DNA of 64,000 nt from Symsagittifera roscoffensis (Eukaryota > Xenacoelomorpha > Acoela > Convolutidae): the NCBI RefSeq assembly GCF_963678635.1, contig NW_026971165.1:1-64000 (forward strand), given 5' to 3'. The number at the start of each line of letters is the position of its first letter. Position 1 is the first letter of the stretch. The translations under genes and the position numbers were made by a program. The notes under the pieces are model-generated. The model was not told the DNA's origin, searched no databases, and saw nothing but the letters and a program-made list of their open reading frames with translations. Shown in pieces: positions 42,696 to 52,996 of the stretch.

Positions 42696-42828
42696 GCTGC
42701 TTGGTGATTTGCCTCTTCAACTTCCGTTGCTTCGAAGGCGTTCAGTTGCTCCTGTAATTTTTCATTCTCCAGCTCGAGTTTCACCTTTTGTTCAATCTCT
42801 TTCGTCACTAGTTCCTGCTGTACTCTAT

Positions 42829-43390
42829 TTATAGCAACCCTCGCAGCTGCCCTATAATCGATTTTGAAGTCATCGGCCGCAGTTGCTGGTTCCGGTTCAC
42901 GTGTTTCTCTGTTACCGCTTGCATCTTCTTTGCCACCAGCTCTTGAGGTTTATCCTTTCTGCGTGCCTCCGCTTCACTCAAAATTCGAGCCTTGCTGGCT
43001 TTCACTCCTGACAAAGCTTCTTCATGTCTTGGATGCTTGATGTCTGCCACTGCATCCCAGAATTGCGGACAATCTGATTTAAAATGACCTTCCAAGTTGC
43101 AAAAGAAACACCTCGGGCCGAATTTCGCATATTACTCCTCTCATGAAATCCTCATGGTCCAATTCTGACGCATCTTCGTCCTCGAGGCTAAAGCCTATTG
43201 CTTTCATGCCTTGTTTGTAAGCTTGGCATGCTGACACATGATGGTCTGTTGAACTGCAATTAGCACAAGAACGTCTCTTGTCCATATCATCCCTCGGTTT
43301 GTACCAATTGTTCCCTTGGTTTGCTGGTCCGTTGTTAAAATTTCCATAATTGTTCTTGTAATATCCAGATCTCGAAGGAGGTTTCAACAA
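42829..43390 (-). pseudogene. Gag nucleocapsid segment with two zinc knuckles, frame-broken
   Basis: Gag continuation carrying two CCHC knuckles (C-x2-C-x4-H-x4-C): CANCSSTDHHVSAC in the frame of 43079-43390, and one beginning CFFCNLEGHFKSDC in the frame of 42829-43095. A frame change near 43130 separates them. Downstream a single-base deletion near 42903, compared with the second copy at about 37515, ends the frame early. RNA-binding nucleocapsid function is inferred from the knuckles. Sense continues into the protease region. Confidence 0.75.
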
Positions 43391-45588
43391 AAGAAATCTT
43401 TTGATTTGAGCCTCAACTCCTCCGGTGTTGGCGCATTAGTTGATAGTGGTGTGTAATGCGTTGCTAGCATTGTACGAAGTTCATCATTTTTCACACCATC
43501 GATAAATTTTGAGGCTACGGCCAGGTTCATCCTTCGGTTTGACTCATCCGGTTGGCTGCGTCTTCTCAGCATTTCCAAATCATCGAGAAACTTGTCTATG
43601 GTTTCATCCTCTCGTTGCCTCCGTTTCTCGAAGCGCATCATCGCCTGGTGCCCCTGCACCCCTGATCCGAAACGGTTTAACAAGATTTCGAAGATTTTCT
43701 CAGCAGTGTCACGTTGATACTGTTTCTTGGCCATGACACAGTTCAGGGCTGTCCCTTCTAAGTTGCTGGTGAGCGCGCTGCATTCCTGTCTCTCCGACAA
43801 GTCCTCTTCCTCGAAATGCAGCTTCATTACCTCTATCCAGGTATCAATACAGCCATCAGATTCGTCTTTGTAGCATCTTGGCTTCTTAAAGACTCTTCTG
43901 GACTTCTCACTGCGTTCATTGGTCCTAGATAACCTCGTCAGGAATGTCTCCAAAGACCTGTTCAGGGGTTCAAATGCTGTGGCCATTGCCGTAGCATCCC
44001 TTGAGTGTCCCGCTTTAGTGTCCTCACACCTCGTCGAAGGCTCTGTGTGCGGTGCATCCCTGCAATCCGAATCACCGTGAGCGTTTCCCGCTTGGCCCAC
44101 ATGACTCCTCCTCGGGCTTGCATGCCCCCTGTTGCCGGAATCACTTCTCCCAGTCGCATGCGTGCTTTGCGTTGGTCGTTCGTTAGAGGTTTGTCTGTTC
44201 CCCGTTGAACTTGCTCTACTGTTCGGGCCCCATGCTGTATTACCCCTTGTGGCATAGCCTGATGAACTGCCCCTGCCTCTAGTGGATCCATACGTCTTCC
44301 TCCTTTGATGTTCATTGAAGTTCACCCTCGGTTCCCTGCTGGGACCTCCCGAGTTCGGCTCTCCTTCTTTTGGTCCACTCTTGCTGCTTAGTAGCCCGTC
44401 CAACCCATCCATGATAGCCTGAGTTCGCCTCTCCAGCATCGCGTCTATCTTTGTGTCAAGAGTCCCAAGAGACTGCTCTTGCTGAATTCTTAACTTCTCC
44501 ATGTCGGCTCTTAAGCGTAACTCCCTCTGTTCCGCCTCTCTTGTCATTCGCGACAAGTTCCTCGTCATATGTTCGTCCGTTCTTTCTTTCAAGCGTTTTT
44601 TGCTTCTGCCAACTTCTTGTCTGTTGCGGTTTATTTCTTCCCGCAGACTTTCTCTTTCAATGTGAACTGCTCTTTCTAGTTCACTCATCCTTATCGACAT
44701 CTGTTCATTTTGTTCTCCTAAACTGCCCACTATGTTGTTTAAGGCTTCCTCTAGTGCTGCCCCGTTATCCATGAGTGGCGTCACTAGTGGTGGTGTAACC
44801 CTGTCGGTCCCAGGTAACTTCGTGCTTGTCGAGATCCGGGCCTTGACTCTCTGCTTCAACGTCTTTTCACTATTCATTTCAGGATCCATTAGCGCGTTGC
44901 CAAGCCCTCTGGTTCTACTCTCTCCATGTTGTGGCTCCCAACTTGTCCTAATCGCGAAGTCCTTTGACTGGCCCGGTGTGTTTGCCTCTTTGCTTATCGT
45001 TGTCACTACACCAAACTTGTCCATGGTTCCAGTCTCTCTTCCGACGTGTGTCTCACTCTCCTGGATCGAACTATTGAGGCTGACTTGAGATCCAAAGTCC
45101 CCTTGCTCCTCTTCATCCTCTTCCTCCTGGGTTTCAACTTCGTTCCCCGCGCCTCCTCCCATGGTGAATGGAAAGATGTTTCCGAAGGTGTTCTTCATTC
45201 TTTCTGAGAACGATGATGACGTTGTTTGTTTCCCAGTTCCGCCTGCCATCATAGTGTTGTCTGTCGGAGATATTCTCGTTGCCGCTACTTCAGTTGAGAT
45301 GTCGGACAGTTCCGACATCTCCTCCCGATCCAATGTCCCGGTGGAAGTGGCAAAATCATGGCCTTGTTCTACCGGGGTAGATTCACTCGCCTGCCTTCTG
45401 CCTCTTCCTTCCAGTCCATTTACTTCCTGGTTATCATTCATGGTCTGGTCCGTATTGACCTCCACTTCTAACAGTTCTCTTCGCTCTTCTGAGGTCTTTT
45501 GACTTCTCGTTTCAACCATTCTGCCTGAAACCGTCCCCCTTTTGTCAGACCGGGATCGCTTGATCCAATCCACAAAAGGATCGGTCAT
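43384..45588 (-). CDS. Gag-like structural protein (capsid region)
   Basis: 734 codons from ATG 45588. The N-terminal half is charged, Ser/Thr/Glu-rich and probably disordered. Residues about 290-400 are a long Glu/Arg/Leu-rich coiled coil (for example ELERAVHIERESLREEINR), followed by a Gly/Ser/Arg/Asn-rich stretch. The last 180 residues match the Retrotrans_gag capsid pattern: CSALTSNLEGTALNCVM, then LLNRFGSG, RFEKRRQREDETIDKFLDDL and LAVASKFIDGV. It ends in the overlap 43384-43390, where a +/-1 frame change leads to the zinc-knuckle segment. Gag coats and packages the element RNA. It is unusually long for a Gypsy gag. Confidence 0.85.
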   Translation of the reverse strand: MTDPFVDWIKRSRSDKRGTVSGRMVETRSQKTSEERRELLEVEVNTDQTMNDNQEVNGLEGRGRRQASESTPVEQGHDFATSTGTLDREEMSELSDISTEVAATRISPTDNTMMAGGTGKQTTSSSFSERMKNTFGNIFPFTMGGGAGNEVETQEEEDEEEQGDFGSQVSLNSSIQESETHVGRETGTMDKFGVVTTISKEANTPGQSKDFAIRTSWEPQHGESRTRGLGNALMDPEMNSEKTLKQRVKARISTSTKLPGTDRVTPPLVTPLMDNGAALEEALNNIVGSLGEQNEQMSIRMSELERAVHIERESLREEINRNRQEVGRSKKRLKERTDEHMTRNLSRMTREAEQRELRLRADMEKLRIQQEQSLGTLDTKIDAMLERRTQAIMDGLDGLLSSKSGPKEGEPNSGGPSREPRVNFNEHQRRKTYGSTRGRGSSSGYATRGNTAWGPNSRASSTGNRQTSNERPTQSTHATGRSDSGNRGHASPRRSHVGQAGNAHGDSDCRDAPHTEPSTRCEDTKAGHSRDATAMATAFEPLNRSLETFLTRLSRTNERSEKSRRVFKKPRCYKDESDGCIDTWIEVMKLHFEEEDLSERQECSALTSNLEGTALNCVMAKKQYQRDTAEKIFEILLNRFGSGVQGHQAMMRFEKRRQREDETIDKFLDDLEMLRRRSQPDESNRRMNLAVASKFIDGVKNDELRTMLATHYTPLSTNAPTPEELRLKSKDFFC

Positions 45589-46427
45589 CGTTTTTCTTTA
45601 CTTTTCAGGTATGAATTTCCTAGAGCTATTACCTCGTTTTGGTATCCTTGACTTGTCTAGACTCATTCTCTATTTGTCACTTTCCAATGCCTACTCTTGA
45701 CTCAATTGCTAGAGACCTTATAGTTTTAACAATAATAATGACACAACACAATAAATTTCACCAGATTCTATTAAATAGTGACCACGAATCCCTGTATGTT
45801 GTCAGAGTACAGTTTGTATAAAATTTATTCACACTAACCGATTATCGGTCCAAAGATTTTGAAACTAGTACAATATGATGTTATCAGTCAATTTAAAAGA
45901 TAGTGTACTCACTACCCAATCAAGCACAGCTTACGTTGATTTAAAATCAAAAACAAATAATTTATTTTGACACAATATGAATGTATATATAAAAAAAACG
46001 TATGTGTCTTGTACTCTTAGTCGGTCGCAGTACAATAGTCGAACCTGTCTTTTAAAGAAAAAGCTTTCCCTGCTCGGTGCCGCACCAAACAGACAAAACT
46101 TTGAAGGCAGTAATTTTCTCAAGTGGGCGTCTATTGCACCCACCGAGTACTGTGTTACCTATCTGCCTTCGGACTGCCCGAGCTAGACCTACTAAAATCC
46201 TCAGGGCAGTCACTTTCCCCAAAAACGTATTATGTTTCAATCCACACCAATGAGTCACGCTCTTTTTAATTTAGACTTAGTGTCGCGAATATCCGAGTTC
46301 GGACCTGTTCTGTATTAGTCTGGTTCTTATTGAAAGGCAAGTTACCAGTGCAGTCACTGATACCTAGCCTGTGTGCTAATAACCTAATACCTCTCACTTT
46401 TAGTCTACCTAAGTCCTTAATAAAATA

Positions 46428-46650
46428 ATACCCCTCCGGATTGGCACAAATAGGACCCTTCCGGATTGATAGAATCTAGACCCCTCCGGATTTGGACCCC
46501 TCTGAGTTGGTTAATAGAAGACCCCTCCGGATATGGACCCCTCCAAATTAGCAACTATAAGACCCCTCCGGATTCGGACCCCTCCGGATTCGGACCCCTC
46601 CTAACTTGAAAATGTTTGACCCCTCCGGATTGGGAGCCCTCCGGTTTTGT
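46428..46650. repeat. Cluster of CCCCTCCGGATT motifs
   Basis: About eleven imperfect copies of GACCCCTCCGGATT in roughly 220 bp, at irregular 14-30 bp spacing, all in one orientation. A motif cluster rather than a strict satellite. Confidence 0.75.
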
Positions 46651-48538
46651 AAAAAGTAGCTTTTCGGAGATTTCCTTTTTTCAACCTATACCCCTCCTGA
46701 TACGTTCTCCGATGCAATTATGCTCTTTCAATTAACTGGGAAGGGTATGTGCTACCTTCCTAGACCCTTCCGGATTGAAGTTAAGCTTCTTATTTGACAA
46801 TTCACACCAACGGTGAAGGGTCTTATCGCTGGCCTAACTTCGGCTCGATTAAGCTTTTGCTGTGCCTTTAGCCCTCCCTTTTGGTCTAGAATGGCCTAAA
46901 GTTACTTTATTTAACCGCTATTACCTTTTGGTAGGGGTCTAAGGATTTTTCAGAAAGATTTATAAAACGTGAAAGGTGTACCCCTCAGGATTTGTGTAAT
47001 TTGCTAAAAACAATCTCCAAAATTTTCTCGCTCGCTTTTTCGAGTAATTCTCTTTCCTACTAGTAAGTTCAGCTAATTTCTGATCTAATGGTACCAAGAT
47101 TAACCGGATCTGTCCAGTTGTCGAAAAGTTATTAGCCAAAACGTCTTTCTTGCAAACTCAAAAAATTTCTCACTTATAGGTTCCACCTAACTTTTTCCGC
47201 AATTCTGGTCCTTCCGACCTAAAAATTATTGATCCGAGCTCAGAAGGCCTATACTCTTCTAGTTCAATGCAAAAGACCCGATCTAAAACGCTTTTATAGA
47301 AAAAATTTGCGAAAAACTATGCTACCTGGACCCCTCCGGATTGATGAATCCACCAAATCAAACACGTTATGTCCGATTTCTCTGCAATCCGGAAGGCTTT
47401 CGGGTAGCGGGTTTTAAAACTTGTAGATTCACTAGTGGACGTTGTCCGAACAACTAATTTTACTGTCGTAACTCAAAAATTTCAAAAAATTTTCTAAATT
47501 TATAGTGTTCCGTTTTCTCAAAAATCACGAAATTTCAGTTTTCGGTACCAAAATAGTTCCAACCACCTTCGGACTTAACTTAACCGGTTCTATCTATTAT
47601 GGTAGTGCAGTTAAGATGTAACACACTAACTTAGCGCTTTTTTCCGTTTCAAAAAATATCGATATCTCAAAAATCGCGACTTGTGGGGGGATCAAAATAT
47701 CGCTATTTTGACCCTAAAAACCGGTCTGTTTTCGTTGTTTTTCACTGAAAAACGATATAAGACTTTTAATATAGGCTATATAAATCATAATATTAGTAAT
47801 ACTATACCCCTCCGGGTTTCCTTAATATCCGAATTAAGGTGCTTAACTCGGATATTCGCAGTTCGGTGAAGGGTCACTACAGTGCAGCACTGTCGAGCCC
47901 CCCACAGATTACTATCTTACTTTTTGTACCAAAAGGGATACAAAACTTGTTAACGATACCCAACAGTCGATTGTTGTTGTAGTTGTGCCCCTTCTTGTTG
48001 CTCCTTGTACTGCTTGCCGGATCTGTCTTCACCCAAGACCCTTCCGAATTGAGCGCAAATCAGCCGACCCTTCCGGATTGAGCGCAATTTATCATTAACG
48101 TGCTTAAATGCTCAAATAACCCTTTAGTACAAGCCTCACAAACGGGCTACAAAACTGATCGTAACGATCCTGACTGATATAAATGCCTGTAACAACAATA
48201 TATCTATCAACAACAAACGGGGGGGTCGGATCACATCTTGTCTGGGGGGATGATTTCTACTGATTTTTTACTTTTTTACTGTTTTTGGTTTTTTCGGCAA
48301 TTTTTTATGTTTTTTGTTTTTCTTGGGTACTATACTACTTTTTGTTTGGTTTTACTTATATCTTTAAGTGTTTTTGGTCACAAACCACTCAGGGGATGAG
48401 GGAATGGCCGATCCCCCCACCCTTCCTGGTTCGTGAATTTTCGGTCTTAACTAAGTTAAAAAGCTATTCACGGTAATCCGGAGGGCTTCCGCGCTCCGAA
48501 CCACCCCTCCGCCCCGGCGGTTTAGGCCTAATAAGGGC

Positions 48539-48578
48539 GTTAATGTGAGCATCCGCTCGGCGCGGAGTGCTCGTTAAC
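48539..48578. other. Leader hairpin next to the PBS
   Basis: GTTAATGTGAGCATCCGC and GCGGAGTGCTCGTTAAC form a long, slightly bulged stem with a short GC-rich loop, about 30 nt downstream of the candidate PBS in element sense. Position and strength suggest a packaging or dimerisation structure, but no function is shown. Confidence 0.45.
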
Positions 48579-48609
48579 GGTTCTGCCGGTCATGATGTTA
48601 AAAAGAATA

Positions 48610-48625
48610 ACACCCAGGAGCGCCA
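48610..48625 (-). promoter_or_regulatory. Candidate tRNA primer-binding site
   Basis: TGGCGCTCCTGGGTGT on the - strand begins 12 nt after the 5' LTR. The leading TGG would pair with a tRNA CCA end. The primer tRNA is not identified, so this is a positional inference. Confidence 0.45.
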
Positions 48626-48637
48626 TAAAAACATGTA

Positions 48638-49556
48638 TGTAACATTCGCCCGGAAGATACATATCGACGGATACCAAAACTAAGTCTTAAGACGACTGGC
48701 TAACGTCTAAACAGAGCTTTGCATGCTTTTCACCGTCTCTACCAAGCCAGTACTTTTCGGTGGTCTTTCCAACATCGGGTCGACAAAAACGTTACTGTTC
48801 TCCGGCTTCGACCAGAACGCTCAAATTAACTTAATTACATGCAAATAGTGAGCTCATGGCTGGGTCTCAGTATCCCCAGACCACGAGGTCACTCCTAAAA
48901 ACAGGGCTACTGCTTATTATATTACTATTGTTTTTGTTCAGTAGATAAAAATCATCATCTCCATCGAAGCTGGATCAACCCTTTCCCCCCACTCCTAGCT
49001 TCTCATCCTTATCAAAATGAATCTAGATATTAATTAAATTCAAGTCAGGACATGACAGGAAGCTAAAAGTTTATGCAACAGGATAAAAGTTCTAGTTCCT
49101 TTACCCTTCCGGATTGACGAATCCACTGAATCAAGCTCGTTAATCTTGATTTCCTCCTAATCCGGAAGGCTATCTCTTACCCTTCACCGTTGTTCGCAAT
49201 GGCCTTGCGACTATTGTAGCAGCACAATAGTTGCAACTCGGAACGTTCTCTGCTATTCCTGCAATCTGCTGCTGTTTTTCAATCACGATTATCGTTGTTA
49301 TCGTCAGCGCAACTAATGTTGTTGTGTTTTCTCTCTCGTTTTTTGTTAAAATGGCCGTTTCAGCATTTCTCAGAAATGTGACGTCATCATTCGAATTTTT
49401 GAAATTTTAAAATACTAGAATATTCCAGCCCTCACCGTCTGGACAAACGTTCCAATAACGCTCTTAGTTCTTAAAAACCACCAATCCGGAAGGCTTACTG
49501 CTAAAATTCCGAATTCTGCAGAGATTGCATTTTTCACATTCTGGTCGAATGTCACA
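48638..49556 (-). repeat. 5' LTR of the giant element
   Basis: 919 bp. Same ends as the 3' LTR and the same internal CCGGA hairpin at 49105-49169. Transcription of the element should start here and run leftward. It abuts the AMT 5' fragment through the AAAG duplication. Confidence 0.93.
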
Positions 49557-49822
49557 AAGTAAGAATATCCTATAAAAGCGTTGGACTCTTTTCCGAAGGC
49601 CAAGGCATAGCCAATCGCCCAGTAAACAATAGCAGCTATAGCACAATCCATCATGTTTTTCATGAGAATGTTAGTCGTGTTTTTTATTCGCACTGCGCCC
49701 GCTTCTAAGAAAGCGAAACCACACTGCATAAAGAAGACTATCATTCCCATTATGATCAGGAACAGTTGGTCCATGTTTGAGTTCAGTTTCAAAAGAGCTT
49801 CATTGACTTCGTCCGCGTCCAT
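49557..49822 (-). pseudogene. Ammonium transporter (AMT), 5' part, disrupted
   Basis: First 88 codons of the AMT gene from ATG (49820-49822): an Asp/Glu-rich start, then the first hydrophobic helices with MQCGFAFLEAGAVR and NILMKNMMDC, typical of AMT1-like N-termini, ending at GYSYF. The sequence stops at the LTR boundary. Removing the element and one copy of the 4-bp duplication joins this codon-perfectly to FLAHF of the 3' part, with no intron at the site. The open frame that continues into 49415-49556 is LTR readthrough, not AMT. Confidence 0.9.
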
Positions 49823-51350
49823 TCTCGGTGCACTTTTAAAAATGAAATAAAAATTTTTTAAAACCAAGCTTCAGAAACTAGGTTGCTCAGTTTTGCTAAA
49901 AATTTATAGTTTCTAACAAATTTATTGAACGTCCTTATTATATAGAGAGTTGCAAAAAGTTCGGACAGACAGAAATAATTAAAAAGAGCAATAGTACCAT
50001 TTTGACAGATTTTTGCATGCAATTTCTTTTTTCATGCAACCTTGAGACACAAAATCGGACTGAAAAATTAGATTTTGCATGCAAAGTTTCTCGAAAATAG
50101 GTCAATTGCTCTTTTTAATTAATTTTGTCTGCCCGAACTTTTGGCTACTAATTATAACTTCATAAAAGCTGACATTGAGAGTTGCAAAAAGTTCGGACCG
50201 ACAGAATTAATTTAAAAGAGCAACTGTCTAGACATCAAGGGAAATTAAAACTAAATTAAACATAACGTCGGAAGTTCATAAAGCAGAGTTACGGGGTCTA
50301 CTTAACAATCTCCCTTTCAATGGGGGAAGAGATCGTTAATAAGATTACTTGCAGCGAAATTTCGACCAATCAGAATGCAGCAAAATTCGAGTGTACATAC
50401 AATGCTCTGGTGCGAAATTACAGTTTTTATTTACAGGGGTGGAGATTCTTTAGTAGATTCAATAGGGGGGAGATTGTTAAGTAGACCCGAGTTTCGCTCA
50501 AAACCTATGATCACGGCGGCCTATAACCACGGCAGCAAGTCAAGGTTGTTCGGCTTCAGATTTTGCATGCAAAAAAGCGCCAAAAAGCACTAACTGCTCC
50601 TTTCAATTAATTCTGTCTCTCCGAACTTTTTGCTACTTATTTTATTTCAGAAAACTTTTGCATCCAAAAGCTAATTTTTCAGAAAGAAAATACGACTCAA
50701 GGTCACCTGAAAAATTAAACTTGCATGCAAAAATGCTCAAAATTGTCAGATTGCTCTTTTTAATTACTTGTCTGTTCCAACTTTTGCTACTTATTATAAT
50801 TTGCAGCAAAAATATGGAGCAGACAAAAAAAATAAAAAGAGCAATCTGCTAAATTTGAACTAATTTTGCATGAAAATTTTATTTTTTAGGTGACATTGAG
50901 ACAGCCTTCTTGTCCGAAAAAAAACTTTTGAATACAAAAATTGTCTAAAATAAGTCAGTTGACCTTTTTAAATAATTTAGCCTGTTCCAATTTTTTGAAC
51001 TCTCTACATATAGAGAGTTGCAAAAGGTTTGGACGGACAGAAATAATTAAAAAGATCAATCGTCCCATTTTGACCAATCTTTTCATGCAATTTCATTTTT
51101 CAGACATCTTTAAGCCACAAGTCGGTCTGAAAAATTAGGTTTTGCATGCAAAACTTTCTCAAAATAGGTCATTTGCTCTTGTTAGTTATTTTCTCGGAGT
51201 TGCAAAAAGTTTTAGCTCGGGGGTTCAAAAATTTAGGACATTGCTTAATAAACTTGTTAAAAACGAAATAAGTTTTCGAAGCGCAAACTACTGACGAACG
51301 GACTACACAGTTCAAATTCGTAAAATCTTAAAATGACCAGTGATTAGCTT
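49823..51350. mobile_element. Cluster of related MITEs with GTTGCAAAAAGTTCGGAC ends
   Basis: The end sequence GTTGCAAAAAGTTCGGAC...GACAGAAATAATTAAAAAGAGCAAT and its inverse recur. A clean copy spans about 49951-50148 with roughly 45-bp imperfect inverted ends; others, partial or interrupted, occupy about 50179-50630, 50640-50800, 50800-51000 and 51011-51200. Interiors contain TTTTGCATGCAA. No coding sequence. The AMT promoter should lie at the left edge of this block. Confidence 0.65.
50294..50488. mobile_element. hAT-like MITE nested in another MITE
   Basis: 195 bp with 21-bp perfect terminal inverted repeats beginning GGGTCTACTTAACAATCTCCC. It is flanked by GAGTTACG (50286-50293) and GAGTTTCG (50489-50496), an 8-bp target-site duplication with one mismatch. 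Non-autonomous. Confidence 0.82.
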
Positions 51351-51375
51351 GATGCAAACTTTCAAATAAAAATTA

Positions 51376-51490
51376 AACTATGTCTACTTCTAAAATAAGA
51401 AAAAAAAGTAGGTCTACTTCTAAAATAAGAAATAAAGTAGGTCTACTTCTAAAATAAGAAATAAAGTAGGTCTACTTCTAAAATAAGAAG
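51376..51490. repeat. Minisatellite, about 29-bp unit, four copies
   Basis: Four head-to-tail copies of GTAGGTCTACTTCTAAAATAAGAAATAAA with minor variation in the A-run. Confidence 0.85.
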
Positions 51491-52996
51491 TTTGTTTTCA
51501 ATTAGGTTAGTAATTGAATTATATTGTCTAATGCCGAGGCCAAAATTGGTTTAAATCGCAACCAAGAATATAAGCAGCTTTTTTATCATTGAAAGATACT
51601 TTATTGTTAAGTCGGTTTTTGGACAATAGCTCGAGTCACATTAATTTTTTTGACGAGATATTTACTAGAGCGAATACGAAAAACTTGGGGAAAAACAACT
51701 TTGATGGTGAATTGATCTAGGCGGTCAAATACAGCGTAGTTCCACCACAAATCCATAATCGGAAAGAGCGCTCGGGCTTCAACGTCCTCAATGAAAGCAT
51801 AAAAGCAGCTGTGAGTTGTATTTAAAAGACCCAATCAGTTTTTTTCAACTATAACAACGGGTTTATAGAATAATAGGCAGCTTGCTATAGAATAATAGGC
51901 AACTTGCAGGGGCGGAGCGACAAGAATTAGTATCAAATTGCAAGCGATAATTAATAACGATAATGATTCAATGAAACGAACAGTGTAGCCTGATTTTTCA
52001 AAAACCTTTTTTTTAAAGCACTTCATGTTATGAAGTAATAAAAAATCAATTATTGCTAAGTTTTGAACTATTCCAGTTTCAATTTCTCTTTGATCGAATC
52101 CTGAGAAACCGACTATAATTGTTTGATGGGCAAATGAATCAACGATTATGCTAAAATCCGGTTCCCACAACTTACGAGCAAGAATTGAGCGCAAAATTTA
52201 ATTTGTTTGGTTCCAGTATACCAACAAAAATAAAATACCAGATTTTTTGACTCTGCTAAAGCAGTCAAATATTGTTCACTTCGGAAATACTACAATTATG
52301 TGCGTTTTCAATTCAAGCTAGTTAATTTATGTTGGTAATTTTTTTCTGAAAAAAAACACTGTATGAAAATTGAAGATACAAAATCTTGTTGGGCTAATGG
52401 AAATAATGGTGTAACGCGTAGCTTAGTCCAATTTTTGGTTTTACAAGTAAACAATTTAAAGAATAAACATGAAAAATTAATCAAACGTTGCAATTTTCAA
52501 ATCTTAAGTCTTTAGCTCAGGGGAAAAACTTACCCATATGAAAAATTAACCTGCAAAATAATTTAAACAAAATCATGTTAAATAAAATCATGTTTAACAT
52601 TTAAGCATCGTTATATTTTTGCCAGAAAAAAGTTTGGCTAACAGTAGACAAAACAGATATACTTAATTTCCTGAAAGTTCAAAAATCCTTTGGTTAGATA
52701 GTTTTCGAAAGAATGTAATCGTTATTTACGGACTCAGGACGATATATTGGCATTATGCAGGTTACTATTTGTGTTCTGTAAACCAAGTAATTGAGTGTTT
52801 GAGCAAAATATCTTACAATTTTTTGGTCAATTTAAATTCTGAAGCGAGAACTGCCATTATTTTTTCTCATTTTTGATTTCAAAATTTTCATTTAAGCAAC
52901 CTTAGTTATAGCGCATTTTTTCCTTAGATAAAAATTGAAAATCTGATCTTTTAATCATTCAAATTAACAGCTGAGGCGTGATAATAATATCAATTG
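51491..52996. other. Unassigned AT-rich DNA
   Basis: Apart from the possible remnant at 51607-52194, I see no gene, RNA or repeat boundary. Confidence 0.35.
51607..52194 (-). pseudogene. Possible degenerate coding remnant, unrecognised
   Basis: Two consecutive open stretches on the - strand (51835-52194, then 51607-51834) have protein-like composition (FSIIVDSFAHQTIIVGFSGF; FPIMDLWWNYAVFDRLDQF) amid AT-rich DNA. They are separated by a stop and by an almost perfectly repeated TATAGAATAATAGGCA near 51870-51900. I recognise no domain; it could be an old transposon or gene fragment, or chance. Confidence 0.25.

Larger units (their letters stand above)
37561..42947 (-). repeat. Internal 5.39-kb tandem duplication, first copy (5' in element sense)
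   Basis: Covers the end of gag nucleocapsid through most of the integrase C-terminal region. It is directly followed by a second copy at 32173-37560 with identical order. About 18 differences were noticed over 5.39 kb. Confidence 0.93.
45589..48637 (-). promoter_or_regulatory. 3-kb non-coding leader with CCGGA repeat modules
   Basis: Between the 5' LTR and gag there is no long ORF. A motif RACCCYTCCGGATT (+ strand; AATCCGGAGGGGTC in element sense) recurs at least a dozen times between 46430 and 46770 and again near 46980, 47330, 47800, 48045 and 48075. Some copies pair with inverse copies into hairpins of about 65 nt (47331-47397, 48420-48485), matching the hairpin in both LTRs. The region is presumably untranslated leader with cis-acting or structural repeats. 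Confidence 0.65.
25387..49556 (-). mobile_element. Giant Ty3/Gypsy-type LTR retrotransposon inserted in AMT
   Basis: A 24,170-bp element bounded by direct 918/919-bp LTRs with TGTGACATTCG...CGAATGTTACA ends and flanked by a 4-bp target-site duplication (AAAG on the + strand at 25383-25386 and 49557-49560). Order on the - strand: 5' LTR, candidate PBS, 3-kb leader, gag, tandemly duplicated pro-RT-RNase H-IN, macro-domain ORF, SGNH-hydrolase ORF, unknown ORF, 3' LTR. The RT sequence and pro-RT-RH-IN order with a GPF-type integrase tail indicate Metaviridae (Ty3/Gypsy). Without the internal duplication it would be about 18.8 kb, still far larger than ordinary Gypsy elements. Multiple frame breaks suggest it cannot move on its own. 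Confidence 0.93.

Noticed and set aside
46428-46650. CRISPR-like array
   Set aside because: Eukaryotic context, motifs of about 14 bp with irregular spacing and no unique spacers of constant length.
47331-47397. Hammerhead-type ribozyme (retrozyme) in the CCGGA hairpin
   Set aside because: I could not find the conserved CUGAUGA and GAAA core in the right arrangement on either strand.
49415-49556. C-terminal extension of the AMT open frame past GYSYF
   Set aside because: This stretch is the 5' end of the LTR; the same sequence occurs in the other LTR at 26163-26304 away from AMT. It is readthrough, not protein.
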